Below, piece by piece: positions 25,817-34,339 of a stretch of 40,792 nt of DNA. The DNA is taken from positions 1 to 40,792 of the forward strand of contig CAYMEJ010000003.1 in assembly GCA_964389735.1 (NCBI GenBank), read 5' to 3'. The first letter of the stretch is position 1. Every line of letters starts with the position of its first letter. The notes under the pieces are model-generated. The model made no database searches. It worked only from the letters and a program-made list of their open reading frames with translations, and was not told the origin of the DNA. Origin of the DNA: JAQUVS01 sp964389735 (lineage in GTDB: Bacteria; Bacillota_I; Bacilli_A; RF39; UBA660). A program made the translations under genes and the position numbers.

Positions 25817-26398
25817 ATGAGTGAAATAGTAGATACATTTGTAACAACAGTAGTTTCTAATCTAACAACGATAGGACCTATTGGAGGGATTATATTAATA
25901 TTATTAGAATCAATAATACCAGTATTACCTTTATCTGTATTTATAACTTTAAATATAGTTAGTTATGGTAATATAGTAGGATTCTTAATTTCTTGGATTT
26001 CAACTATTGTTGGATGTACTTGTTCTTTTTATTTATTTAGATATTTCTTTAGCAAAAAATTATATAGATTTATTAAAAGTAAAGATAGTGAAAAATTAGA
26101 TAGTTTAATGAAGTCAATAAGTAATATTAGTTTTAGTAATTTAGTAATATTAATGGCAATACCATTTACTCCTGCTTTTTTAGTAAATATTGCTTCAGGA
26201 TTATCAAAAATAAAATATAAAAAGTTTTTCTTTTCTTTAGTAATAGGAAAAGCTGCGATGACTTATTTTTGGGGATATGTTGGTACTACTTTATTAGAAA
26301 GTATTACAGATATAGATGTTTTAATAAAATTAGCAATAATAATGGCAGCCACTTTTTTTGCATCTAAATTATTTGAAAAAAGAATGCATATAAAATAG
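25817..26398 (+). CDS. DedA/VTT-domain membrane protein
   Basis: DedA/TVP38-type proteins are polytopic membrane proteins implicated in lipid-carrier flipping and envelope homeostasis. The 193-residue product has about five hydrophobic segments, the re-entrant-type stretch GGIILILLESIIPVLPLSVF, the conserved ISTIVGCTCSFYLFRYF, and the later VILMAIPFTPAFLVNIASGL, which corresponds to the family F/Y-R-x-x-P type motif region (here without Arg). AGGTGAAAAT precedes the ATG. It lies nine bases ahead of rmuC and is probably co-transcribed with it. Confidence 0.8.
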   Translation: MSEIVDTFVTTVVSNLTTIGPIGGIILILLESIIPVLPLSVFITLNIVSYGNIVGFLISWISTIVGCTCSFYLFRYFFSKKLYRFIKSKDSEKLDSLMKSISNISFSNLVILMAIPFTPAFLVNIASGLSKIKYKKFFFSLVIGKAAMTYFWGYVGTTLLESITDIDVLIKLAIIMAATFFASKLFEKRMHIK

Positions 26399-26406
26399 GA
26401 GGAAGT

Positions 26407-27513
26407 ATGGAATATATAATAGTAGTAATAGGAATTATTAATTTAGTTATATTAATTTTACTTTTAACTAAGAAGAATGATAATAGTGATATGACTGAGA
26501 GATTAGGTAGATTTGAAGTTAATATTAATAAAGATATCAATGATTTTAAATCAAATCTTACAAAAGACATTAATAATGATTTTAGTAATTTAAATGAAAA
26601 AATTGAAACTAGATTAAATGTGATAAATGATCGTGTTAATGAAAGACTTGATCAAAATTTTGAAAAGACTAATAAAACTTTTACTTCTGTGTTAGAAAGA
26701 TTGAGTAAAATTGATGAAGCACAAAAGAAAATAGAAACATTATCTAGTGATATTGTTTCACTTCAAAGTATTCTTACTGATAAAAAAAGTAGAGGAATAT
26801 TTGGAGAAGTTAATTTAAAACATATTTTAGTTAGTGTATTTGGTGAGAACAATGATAGTATATATAAATTGCAATGTACTTTACCAAATGGTACAATAGC
26901 AGATTCAGTTTTATATGCACCTGATCCTTTAGGTACAATAGCAATAGATTCTAAATTTCCTTTAGAAAATTATAGAATGATGGTTGATAAAAATAATGAT
27001 AAAACTGAAAGAGGAATGTATGAAAAAAAATTTAAAGTTGATGTAAAAAAACATATTGACGCTATAGCTAGTAAATATATTATTGATGGTGTAACTAGTG
27101 ATCAAGCAATTATGTTTTTACCAGCAGAAGCAATATTTGCAGAACTTAATGCATATCATAGTGATATTATTGAATACTCATATAAGAAAAAAGTTTGGAT
27201 TTGTTCTCCAACAACTTTGATTTCTACCTTAACGGTAGTGCAAATGGTAATTAAAAATATTGAAAGAGATAAATATACTTCTATAATACATGAAGAGTTA
27301 AATAAATTGGGAATTGAATTTTCTAGATATAAAGATAGATGGGATAAACTTGCTAAAAGTATTCAAACAGTTAATAAAGATGTTGAAAGTGTACATATTA
27401 CAACTGAAAAAATTGCTAGTAAATTTAATATAATTAATCAAGTAGAAGTAGAAAAACTTGGAAATGTTGATATAATAGAAATTCCTGAGGAAAAAGATGA
27501 AAATACATTTTAA
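26407..27513 (+). CDS. rmuC: RmuC-family DNA recombination protein
   Basis: RmuC proteins limit inversion and other rearrangements at repeats and contain a PD-(D/E)xK nuclease-like core. The 368-residue product has an N-terminal membrane helix (about 2-20), a coiled-coil region to about residue 125, then the conserved core SRGIFGEVNLKHIL, GTIADSVLYAPDP, AIDSKFPLENYRMM and FLPAEAIFAELNAYHSDI. All key family stretches are present. AGGAGG precedes the ATG. Length is slightly below that of E. coli RmuC, as in many Gram-positives. Confidence 0.92.
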   Translation: MEYIIVVIGIINLVILILLLTKKNDNSDMTERLGRFEVNINKDINDFKSNLTKDINNDFSNLNEKIETRLNVINDRVNERLDQNFEKTNKTFTSVLERLSKIDEAQKKIETLSSDIVSLQSILTDKKSRGIFGEVNLKHILVSVFGENNDSIYKLQCTLPNGTIADSVLYAPDPLGTIAIDSKFPLENYRMMVDKNNDKTERGMYEKKFKVDVKKHIDAIASKYIIDGVTSDQAIMFLPAEAIFAELNAYHSDIIEYSYKKKVWICSPTTLISTLTVVQMVIKNIERDKYTSIIHEELNKLGIEFSRYKDRWDKLAKSIQTVNKDVESVHITTEKIASKFNIINQVEVEKLGNVDIIEIPEEKDENTF

Positions 27514-27568
27514 AAATTAATTAAATGTAATATTATATAATTTATAGTATAGAGTAGTGGAGGTAATA

Positions 27569-27784
27569 ATGAAAAAAATAGATAAAAGACTTTTAGTAGC
27601 ATTAATGATTTTAGTAATTTTAGAATTTATTTTTATTCCAATATTAATATTATCTGGAATAAAAAAGATTTTACCAATAGTAGCATTTATATTAATTCCG
27701 GTTATATTATCAGGATTAATATTTATGTTTAGTAGAAGTTCAATGATAGATACTGAAAAGAAAAAACAAGAGATTAACAAATAA
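27569..27784 (+). CDS. Small two-helix membrane protein, unknown
   Basis: A 71-residue product with two hydrophobic helices (about 8-30 and 34-56) and a basic C-terminal tail (EKKKQEINK). GTGGAGG at 27556-27562 precedes the ATG at 27569, so the upstream in-frame codons are leader. The stop codon lies within the loop of a strong terminator, which shows that this is a real single-gene transcription unit or the end of one. I do not recognise the family. Confidence 0.7.
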   Translation: MKKIDKRLLVALMILVILEFIFIPILILSGIKKILPIVAFILIPVILSGLIFMFSRSSMIDTEKKKQEINK

Positions 27785-27796
27785 TCTCTTTTTTTG
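27769..27796 (+). terminator. Terminator after the small membrane protein gene
   Basis: AGAGATTA (27769-27776) pairs with TAATCTCT (27782-27789) around a five-base loop, followed by seven Ts. Confidence 0.88.
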
Positions 27797-27863
27797 TATA
27801 AAAAAAATAAAAAAAATAATACTATTAATGGAATTATCAAAGTATATTATTATAGGTGATAAG

Positions 27864-28088
27864 GTGTCCTATCGTATTATGTTTTTTTTATTAGGATTTG
27901 GATTAATGGTAATTGGCTTTACTTATATAGTTACTTATTTAAACCTACTTACGATGGGTTTTTCTTTTATTAATTATATCAAGTTTATTTTTACAAGGAT
28001 AGAATGTTTATTTGGTATTATTGGATTTATTATTGTTACAATTACAATATTTACAAAGGATGGTGATAATTTTGATATATGTATATGA
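27864..28088 (+). CDS. Small membrane protein upstream of yjbA-like gene
   Basis: A 74-residue product with two hydrophobic helices (about 4-28 and 45-66). GTG at 27864 is chosen because AGGTGAT (27854-27860) lies three bases upstream, the same spacing used by several other genes in the window; the ATG at 27828 has no ribosome-binding site. The 3' end overlaps the next gene by 17 bases, which suggests coupled translation. The family is unknown to me. Confidence 0.65.
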   Translation: MSYRIMFFLLGFGLMVIGFTYIVTYLNLLTMGFSFINYIKFIFTRIECLFGIIGFIIVTITIFTKDGDNFDICI

Positions 28089-28728
28089 TTTATTAGTTAA
28101 TTTTCAAGATGGAGTAAAACTATATGATTTTTATGAGTGGAATAGCAATGATCAAATTGAACACATAAAAAAAATGTGTTTAGTAAAGATTAATACTAAT
28201 CAGATGAGTGATATATTAAAGTATAATATAAAAATAGAAAAAACTTTTTTGGAATCTATTGATTCTAAGACAGAGGTTTTCAAAGGAAATAAAATTGCTA
28301 TCATTCCTTATGCTTGTTTATTTACAGATGGTAATAGAGTAGTTGCAATAGAATTTTTTGATGATGGTGTTTCTGTTTATAAAAGTAAATTAATAATAGA
28401 AGAAGAGGAAGATATATTAAGCTTGGCTGATAGAATCAATTTCTATGATTTTAAGTATAAGAAATTAACAACTAATCAAAGCAATATATTTTTAACTAGA
28501 AAGGAAATATATATAAAGAATTTTTTGGTTAGGGAAATAAATAATTGTTATAAAAATGAAATGTATTCAAAATTAAATTATTTATATTCAGAATATTTTA
28601 ATGAAAATAGTAATGATATAAGTAAGGATTATATTAAACTAGTAAATTCTATGAATATTATGCTTAATGAAAACCATTTTAGATTATATTCTATACTTAG
28701 AATGAGCAATAAAAAAAAGCAAGTTTAA
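28072..28728 (+). CDS. yjbA: YjbA-like (DUF3603) protein
   Basis: The product begins MIYVYDLLVNFQDG and continues LYDFYEWNSNDQIEHIKK, which matches the opening of Bacillus YjbA (DUF3603) proteins; the middle has YACLFTDGNRVVAIEFFDDG and SKLIIEEEEDILSLADRI, again as in that family. The role is not known. The start is TTG at 28072, supported by GGTGAT at 28062-28067 and by homologous N-termini. In B. subtilis yjbA lies beside trpS, and here it converges on trpS, which supports the call. Confidence 0.75.
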   Translation: MIYVYDLLVNFQDGVKLYDFYEWNSNDQIEHIKKMCLVKINTNQMSDILKYNIKIEKTFLESIDSKTEVFKGNKIAIIPYACLFTDGNRVVAIEFFDDGVSVYKSKLIIEEEEDILSLADRINFYDFKYKKLTTNQSNIFLTRKEIYIKNFLVREINNCYKNEMYSKLNYLYSEYFNENSNDISKDYIKLVNSMNIMLNENHFRLYSILRMSNKKKQV

Positions 28729-28729
28729 A

Positions 28730-29734
28730 TTATTCAAAATAATCTAATTTCATGCTTTTTCTTGTTCTTTTCATAACTTCTTTAGCTCTTTTTCTAGCTG
28801 CTTCAGTTCCATCTTTTAATATTTGTTCAACTTCTTTTGGATGTTCTTCATAGTATTTTCTTTTTTCTTGTATAGGTTTTAAAAATTCACTTAATTTTTC
28901 TATTAATTCTTTTTTACATTGAACGCATCCTCGTTCACCTTTTTTACATTCTGTGCAAACAGTTTTAATTTTAGGATTTTCTATTAATTTATGATAGTAG
29001 TAAACCATACATTTATTAGGGTTTGCTGGGTCATCTTTTTTTATTTTGTTTGTATCAGTAACTGCACTCATTACTTTTTTTGCTATTTCTTCATTTGAAT
29101 CTGATAAATAAATTGCATTACCTAAACTTTTACTCATTTTAGCGTTTCCATCTAATCCTTTGATTCTAGGATTTTGTGATAAAAATGCTTCAGGTTCTTT
29201 ATATGTAGTTCCGTATATAGTATTAAATTTTCTAACTATTTCTCTTGTTTGTTCAATATGTGGAAGTTGATCATCTCCAACAGGAACTAAATCACCATCA
29301 AGTGCTGCAATATCTGCTGCTTGGCTTACAGGATATCCTAAGAAGCCATATGTTATGTTATTTCCATTTGTACCAAATAAATTGCTTTTTTGTCCAATTT
29401 CTGCTTTAGTTGTTGGGTTTCTATATAATCTAGAAACAGTAACTAAATTAGAAAAGTATACTGTTAATTCTGCAACTTCTGGAATGTAAGATTGAATATA
29501 TATATGAGAATGATTTGGATCTATTCCAGCCGCTAAATAATCAAGCGCTAATTCTCTTACATTTTTTCTAACCTTATCAGGATTGTCAAAGTTATCTGTT
29601 AATGCTTGTACATCTGCTATTAAAATAAATGTATCATAATCATATTGAAGTTTAACTCTATTTTGTAGAGAACCAAAATAATGTCCTAAATGTAATTTAC
29701 CTGATGGTCTATCACCAGTAATAATTGTTTTCAT
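28730..29734 (-). CDS. trpS: Tryptophanyl-tRNA synthetase
   Basis: Class I synthetase that charges tRNA-Trp. Signature motifs are the HIGH-type GKLHLGHYFGS near the N-terminus and the KMSKS loop AKMSKSLGNA. ATG at 29734 is chosen because AGGTGAT lies four bases upstream; the GTG three codons earlier is inside that site. Residues in the C-terminal region show C-x20-C-x6-C-x2-C (ending ECKKGERGCVQCKK), close to the 4Fe-4S motif described in Thermotoga maritima TrpRS (C-x22-C-x6-C-x2-C). No T-box leader is visible upstream. Length of 334 residues is normal for the bacterial enzyme. Confidence 0.97.
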   Translation of the reverse strand: MKTIITGDRPSGKLHLGHYFGSLQNRVKLQYDYDTFILIADVQALTDNFDNPDKVRKNVRELALDYLAAGIDPNHSHIYIQSYIPEVAELTVYFSNLVTVSRLYRNPTTKAEIGQKSNLFGTNGNNITYGFLGYPVSQAADIAALDGDLVPVGDDQLPHIEQTREIVRKFNTIYGTTYKEPEAFLSQNPRIKGLDGNAKMSKSLGNAIYLSDSNEEIAKKVMSAVTDTNKIKKDDPANPNKCMVYYYHKLIENPKIKTVCTECKKGERGCVQCKKELIEKLSEFLKPIQEKRKYYEEHPKEVEQILKDGTEAARKRAKEVMKRTRKSMKLDYFE

Positions 29735-29853
29735 ATTAATCACCTATGTTTATTTTATCATTTTTTTTGAATCATTAATAGTAGTTATTTAAAATAAAAA
29801 AAATAAGTATATTTTTTAAAATTTGTTGAAAGATATTAGTAAAGGAGGAAAAT

Positions 29854-30393
29854 ATGAAAAAAATATTATTAGTTGTTGCATTAATATTTTTATTAGTTGG
29901 ATGTACTGATATGATGAATACTCCAACAAAAAAGGTAGAAGAGTTTTTAAATAAATATCAAACTTTACATGATGATGTTCTTAGTCAATTGGATTCAACT
30001 TTAGAAAAAGATACTTCAATGTCAGATATACAAAAGAAGGATTATAAGGAATTAATGAAAAATCAATATAAGAATTTAATGTATAAGATAAAAGATGAAA
30101 CAATAGATGGAGATAATGCAACTGTAGAAGTTGAAATAGAGGTATATGATTATAATAAATCTATAAAAGATTCTGAAAAATATTTGACTGATAACAATGA
30201 TAAATTTGTTGATGAAAATGGTAATTTAAAAGATGAAAAATTTGTTGATTATAAACTTGAACAATTGAAGAAGGTTAAAGATAAAGTTACATATACACTT
30301 GCATTAACTTTGACAAAAGTTGATGATAAATGGAAAATGGATGATATTACAGAAACAGATAGACAAAAAATTCATGGAATATATGATTATTAA
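29854..30393 (+). CDS. Lipoprotein of unknown function
   Basis: The 179-residue product begins with a lipoprotein signal (KKILLVVALIFLLVGC), so the mature protein should be attached to the outer face of the membrane through Cys17. The body is charged, with a helical part (about 20-75) and a beta-rich second half ending KVDDKWKMDDIT, a pattern common in NTF2-like or DUF4878-like lipoproteins. AAAGGAGG precedes the ATG. It diverges from trpS and has its own terminator. Confidence 0.8.
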   Translation: MKKILLVVALIFLLVGCTDMMNTPTKKVEEFLNKYQTLHDDVLSQLDSTLEKDTSMSDIQKKDYKELMKNQYKNLMYKIKDETIDGDNATVEVEIEVYDYNKSIKDSEKYLTDNNDKFVDENGNLKDEKFVDYKLEQLKKVKDKVTYTLALTLTKVDDKWKMDDITETDRQKIHGIYDY

Positions 30394-30416
30394 AATTACA
30401 TTAGTGTAATTTTTTT
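30392..30416 (+). terminator. Terminator after the lipoprotein gene
   Basis: AAAATTACA (30392-30400) pairs with TGTAATTTT (30405-30413) around TTAG, with further Ts. The A-run and T-run make it usable mainly on the plus strand. Confidence 0.8.
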
Positions 30417-30417
30417 A

Positions 30418-30447
30418 ATGACATAATTAGTCGTATTATGATATAAT
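30418..30447 (+). promoter_or_regulatory. Promoter ahead of the thioredoxin-like gene
   Basis: ATGACA (30418-30423), one mismatch from consensus, is followed after 18 bases by TATAAT (30442-30447) with the extended TGA just before it. Confidence 0.65.
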
Positions 30448-30471
30448 TTATATAGAATAGAGGTGCGTGTA

Positions 30472-31401
30472 ATGAAGTGTATCAAATGTGGCAAAACTAT
30501 TTCAAAAAACAGTAAAGTCTGCAAATGGTGCAATTCTACGCAAAAAAACAAGAAAAAAATAATTACTATGGTTTTGACTTTAATAATTATTTTTATTTTA
30601 TTAGGTACTGCTACAATATGTTATTTTACAATTGATTTTTTAAATGCAAAAGAAATAATGACAGAAATTAAATTAAATGATGACAGTATCCCATCTCTTT
30701 ATTCTGTAATAGGTAGAAAGAATATTAGATCTTATAGTAAATCTTTTGATAGTAATGAAGTTATTATTACTTATGACAAGAAAAATATAACAGAAAAAGA
30801 ATTAGATAAGTATTTTACTAGATTAGAATCATTAGATTTTAATAGCAATAATAGATTGGCAGAAGTTAATTTTACTAAGATATCTTATGTTACTAATAGA
30901 AAACTTAATGTAAATTTAACTATTGAAAGAAATAGATATAAATTTAAATATGAATCGCTTTTAATTAAAACAACAGGTGATGATGAAATACAAAATATTC
31001 AGACTAAAGTTAATCCATTGTTAGATGAAAATGAAGTGGTTGATGAAAATACAAAAAAAGAAATAGAAATAATAGATTTTGATAAATATAAGGAATTATA
31101 TTCTAGTAATAAATTAACTACTATATTGTTGATTAGAAATGTATGTGAGTGGTGTGATTATGTAAAACCAATATTGGAACATGTGGCTTATATTTATGAT
31201 TTAGATGTTAAGTATTTAGATATTTCTAAATTAAGTGATGAGCAATATATTGAATTATTGGGCCAAAGTAAGGATTTGTTAGGTACTAATGCACCTGTAT
31301 TTATATATGTAAGAAATAATAAAATAATTGCAGTAGATGAAGGGGCAAAAGGAACTGATGATTTAGTTTCAATGTTTAGGAATAGAAAAGTTATTAGGTA
31401 G
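30472..31401 (+). CDS. Zinc-ribbon, membrane-anchored thioredoxin-like protein
   Basis: The 309-residue product starts with a four-Cys zinc ribbon (C3, C6, C17, C20 in MKCIKCG...VCKWCN), then a membrane helix (about 33-56). The rest should be outside the cell: a region of unknown fold to about residue 200 and a thioredoxin-like domain with CEWC (C225 and C228) and the cis-Pro-type stretch TNAPVFIYV. Such a domain could reduce, form or shuffle disulfides in exported proteins. ATG at 30472 is preferred to GTG at 30463 since AGAGGTG overlaps the GTG. The next gene follows after 14 bases. Confidence 0.75.
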   Translation: MKCIKCGKTISKNSKVCKWCNSTQKNKKKIITMVLTLIIIFILLGTATICYFTIDFLNAKEIMTEIKLNDDSIPSLYSVIGRKNIRSYSKSFDSNEVIITYDKKNITEKELDKYFTRLESLDFNSNNRLAEVNFTKISYVTNRKLNVNLTIERNRYKFKYESLLIKTTGDDEIQNIQTKVNPLLDENEVVDENTKKEIEIIDFDKYKELYSSNKLTTILLIRNVCEWCDYVKPILEHVAYIYDLDVKYLDISKLSDEQYIELLGQSKDLLGTNAPVFIYVRNNKIIAVDEGAKGTDDLVSMFRNRKVIR

Positions 31402-31415
31402 GATGGTGAATCAAC

Positions 31416-32408
31416 ATGAGAATAAATAATATGGACACAAGAGATAAAAGAATAGAATTTTCGGAAGAGTTTAAGAAAAATAAAAATAAGCTAGTAAAAA
31501 AAATGGCATTTTTGGGAACTTTAACTTTTGTAAGTGTTGCATCATTATTAATGCTTAATAAAAAAGATGTTTATGCAGAAGAGATACCTGAAATAGAAGT
31601 TTTGGAAGAGCCTCCAATAATAACAGTTATAAACCAAAAAGTTGAGGTTGAGCCAGGAGTTTTTATTGAAATAGAAATACCTGAAGGGTATGGAGAAAAT
31701 TATAATGAAGAAAGTATGATAACATTAGAAGATAATTTGACTGTTGCAGAATTAATTGATGAATATTCACAAATATATAATGTTGATTCTTCACTTTTAT
31801 ATCAAAGAGCAAAGGAAATAACTAATGGGTTTTCGACACCTGAGTTTGTTAATCATAATTTAATAAAAGGTACTACTGCAGCAAGGCAAGAGAGAAGTTT
31901 TGAAAGTTTAAAAGCAGGTATTTTGTGCTATGTACGTTCTGTTGCGAAAAATCCTGAAATTTTTGGATTTGATAAGGATGAAATCTCAACTGGTGGTAGT
32001 TATAAGTTTAATGGATGTTATGAAGAAATGGTAGAAAAGTACTGTAATATTTTAGGATATAATCCAGAAGTTATAGTAGGTATTGCATATACAGAATGTG
32101 GTGAAGGATTGGATAGTTTAGCTTTTAGAGAAAAAAACAATTCATCCGGTACTATGATAGGTGGTACAATTACAGAATTTGATTCACTCGATGATGGTGT
32201 AATATTTACAATATTAAATTTAAAATATAATTATGCTGATTTTAATCAATTAGGAATAGAGGGATTTGCAAATAGAATGGGTCCTAAATATTGTACTGAG
32301 GGAACTGATAATTGGAAGAAGAATTTTAAAAATTTTACTGCCAAGGCTACGGATAATTTATATTATAATGCTCATTATGTTGAGGAAGGAATTTCTAGAA
32401 ATATTTAA
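31416..32408 (+). CDS. Exported lysozyme-fold (glucosaminidase-like) protein
   Basis: The N-terminus has about 30 charged residues, a hydrophobic helix (about 31-47) and a signal-peptidase-like VYAEE site. The mature part has an acidic linker, a helical stretch (DNLTVAELIDEYSQIYNVDSS) and a C-terminal lysozyme-like domain: VIVGIAYTECGEGLDS with E227 as catalytic candidate, then the SSGTMIGG turn and FANRMGPKYC region typical of GH73-like folds. It probably cleaves or binds peptidoglycan. Key residues are not all obvious, so enzymatic activity is not certain. It follows the thioredoxin-like gene and ends at its own terminator. Confidence 0.65.
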   Translation: MRINNMDTRDKRIEFSEEFKKNKNKLVKKMAFLGTLTFVSVASLLMLNKKDVYAEEIPEIEVLEEPPIITVINQKVEVEPGVFIEIEIPEGYGENYNEESMITLEDNLTVAELIDEYSQIYNVDSSLLYQRAKEITNGFSTPEFVNHNLIKGTTAARQERSFESLKAGILCYVRSVAKNPEIFGFDKDEISTGGSYKFNGCYEEMVEKYCNILGYNPEVIVGIAYTECGEGLDSLAFREKNNSSGTMIGGTITEFDSLDDGVIFTILNLKYNYADFNQLGIEGFANRMGPKYCTEGTDNWKKNFKNFTAKATDNLYYNAHYVEEGISRNI

Positions 32409-32409
32409 G

Positions 32410-32434
32410 ACTATCTTTTAAGATAGTTTTTTTA
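32410..32434 (+). terminator. Terminator after the lysozyme-fold gene
   Basis: ACTATCT (32410-32416) pairs with AGATAGT (32421-32427) around TTTA, followed by Ts. Confidence 0.85.
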
Positions 32435-32478
32435 TTAATTAAAAAAAATCTTCGTCATATTATTATATAGGTGATAAT

Positions 32479-33543
32479 ATGAAAAAAATAATATTGATTT
32501 TGCTTTTATTTTTTTTCCCAACTAATGTATTTTCTTTAAATATAAGTGCTAGAAGCGCAATATTGATGGATACAGATAGTAATAGGGTTTTATTTCAAAA
32601 AAATATTAATGATAAAAAATTAATTGCTAGTATAACTAAGATAATGACCTGTATTATTGCCATTGAAAAAGGAAATTTAGATAAAGAAATAGTTGTTGGT
32701 GAAGAGGTTTTAAAAATGTATGGTTCAAATATATATTTAGAATTAGGTGAGAAGATAAAATTAAAAGATTTACTATATGGACTTATGCTTAGAAGTGGAA
32801 ATGATGCTGCTATTGTTGTTGCAATTAATGTAGGTAAAACTGAAGAAAATTTTGTAAAGATGATGAATAGCAAAGCAAAAGAACTTGGGATGAATGATAC
32901 GATTTTTAGTAATCCTCATGGTTTGGATGATACTACTAAAAATTATTCAACTGCATATGATATGGCATTATTATCAAGTTATGTTTCTAAAAATGATATA
33001 TATATGGAAATAACTGGAACAAAAAAATATAAATTAGCAACTGCAAATAAAAGTTATTTATGGAATAATAGAAATTTATTGTTGAAAAAATATAAATATG
33101 CTATAAGTGGTAAAAATGGATACACGCCAAGCGCTGGTAGGACATTAGTTACAGTTGCAAAGAAAGATAATTTAGCTTTAACTGCTATTACTTTAAATGA
33201 TGGAAATGAATATATAACACATGAAACTTTATATGAGTATGGGTTTGATAATTATAATAATTATATTATTTTAGATAAGAGTAAATTTAAAATAGACGAT
33301 GGTTTTTTAAAAAATCAAGTATATATAAAAAATAATTTTAGTTATCCTTTAACTGATTCTGAAAAAGATAATATAAAGGTTTTACTAAAAATAGAAAAAA
33401 CAAAAAACATTTTAAATAATGATAGAGTAGGGATAGTTATAGTAAAATTAAATAATAAAGAAATACATTCACAAAATATTTATGCAAAAACTATAAAAAA
33501 GAAAACTAATATATTTTCTTATATAAAATCATTATTTAAATAA
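32479..33543 (+). CDS. D-alanyl-D-alanine carboxypeptidase (peptidase S11, DacA-like)
   Basis: Penicillin-binding carboxypeptidase that trims the terminal D-Ala of wall peptides. A signal peptide (about 1-20) precedes the catalytic motifs SITK (S51-K54), SGN (106-108) and, in the place of KTG, KNG (212-214, in SGKNGYTPSAGRTL). The Asn variant of the third motif occurs in some S11 members but is worth noting. A C-terminal beta domain and a basic tail with hydrophobic residues (IFSYIKSLFK) may bind the membrane, as in PBP5. AGGTGATAAT precedes the ATG. It shows that this organism has peptidoglycan. Confidence 0.93.
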   Translation: MKKIILILLLFFFPTNVFSLNISARSAILMDTDSNRVLFQKNINDKKLIASITKIMTCIIAIEKGNLDKEIVVGEEVLKMYGSNIYLELGEKIKLKDLLYGLMLRSGNDAAIVVAINVGKTEENFVKMMNSKAKELGMNDTIFSNPHGLDDTTKNYSTAYDMALLSSYVSKNDIYMEITGTKKYKLATANKSYLWNNRNLLLKKYKYAISGKNGYTPSAGRTLVTVAKKDNLALTAITLNDGNEYITHETLYEYGFDNYNNYIILDKSKFKIDDGFLKNQVYIKNNFSYPLTDSEKDNIKVLLKIEKTKNILNNDRVGIVIVKLNNKEIHSQNIYAKTIKKKTNIFSYIKSLFK

Positions 33544-33592
33544 AGATGGACTTTTTATTAAAATTCCTGTATAATTAGCGCAGGTGATAAGT

Positions 33593-34321
33593 ATGGAACG
33601 TTTACAAAAAGTAATAGCATCTTCAGGAATAACTTCTAGAAGAAAAGCAGAAGAATTAATTGTTAGTGGAAAAGTAAAAGTTGACGGAAAAGTAGTTACT
33701 GAATTAGGAACTAAGGTTACAACAAAAAATGTTATAGAAGTAAATAATACAATAATAAGCAATGAACAAAAAGTATATTTTTTATTAAATAAACCTCGTG
33801 GAGTTGTAACTACTACTAGTGATGATAAGCATAGAAAAACTGTATGTGATTTAATAAATACAAATGCTAGGATTTATCCTGTTGGTAGATTAGATTATGA
33901 TACTACTGGAATTTTAATTTTAACAAATGATGGTGAATTTGCAAATAATTTAATGCATCCATCTAATGAAATAGAAAAAACATATATTGCAAAGGTAAAG
34001 GGAATAGTTACTCCTGAGAAATTGATGATGTTAAAACAAGGTGTAGTATTAGACGATGGTATTAAAACTCAACCTGCTAAAGTTAAACTTAGAAAGAAGG
34101 ATTCTTTGGGAATATCTATGATTGAAGTTGTAATACATGAAGGAAAAAATCATCAGGTAAAAAGAATGTTTGAAGCTGTTGAATTAGAAGTTTTGAAATT
34201 AAAAAGAGAAAAGATAGGTTTTTTAAATTTAAATGGTTTAAATTCAGGTGAATATAGAGAATTAAATACTAAAGAAATCAGACAATTATATGATTTATCT
34301 CAAAATAAAAAAAGTAAGTAA
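33593..34321 (+). CDS. rluB: Pseudouridine synthase of the RluB/RsuA family
   Basis: Makes pseudouridine in rRNA. The N-terminus is an S4 RNA-binding domain (MERLQKVIASSGITSRRKAE), followed by the catalytic domain with VYFLLNKPRGVVTT and the active-site Asp in VGRLDYDTTGIL. The later HEGKNHQVKRMFEAV is the family's conserved third motif. ATG at 33593 lies three to four bases after AGGTGAT. The assignment to RluB rather than RsuA or RluE is by overall likeness to Bacillus YpuL/RluB. Confidence 0.9.
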   Translation: MERLQKVIASSGITSRRKAEELIVSGKVKVDGKVVTELGTKVTTKNVIEVNNTIISNEQKVYFLLNKPRGVVTTTSDDKHRKTVCDLINTNARIYPVGRLDYDTTGILILTNDGEFANNLMHPSNEIEKTYIAKVKGIVTPEKLMMLKQGVVLDDGIKTQPAKVKLRKKDSLGISMIEVVIHEGKNHQVKRMFEAVELEVLKLKREKIGFLNLNGLNSGEYRELNTKEIRQLYDLSQNKKSK

Positions 34322-34339
34322 TACTTACTTTTTATTTTG
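34301..34339. terminator. Bidirectional terminator between rluB and the minus-strand lipoprotein gene
   Basis: AAAAAGTAAG (34309-34318) pairs with CTTACTTTTT (34324-34333), and CAAAAT (34301-34306) with ATTTTG (34334-34339), giving a long hairpin with A-runs and T-runs on both sides. It can serve both convergent genes. Confidence 0.85.

Noticed and set aside
29735..29853. T-box leader ahead of trpS
   Set aside because: The 119-base gap shows no AGGGTGGNACCGCG-type T-box sequence and no terminator helix on the minus strand.
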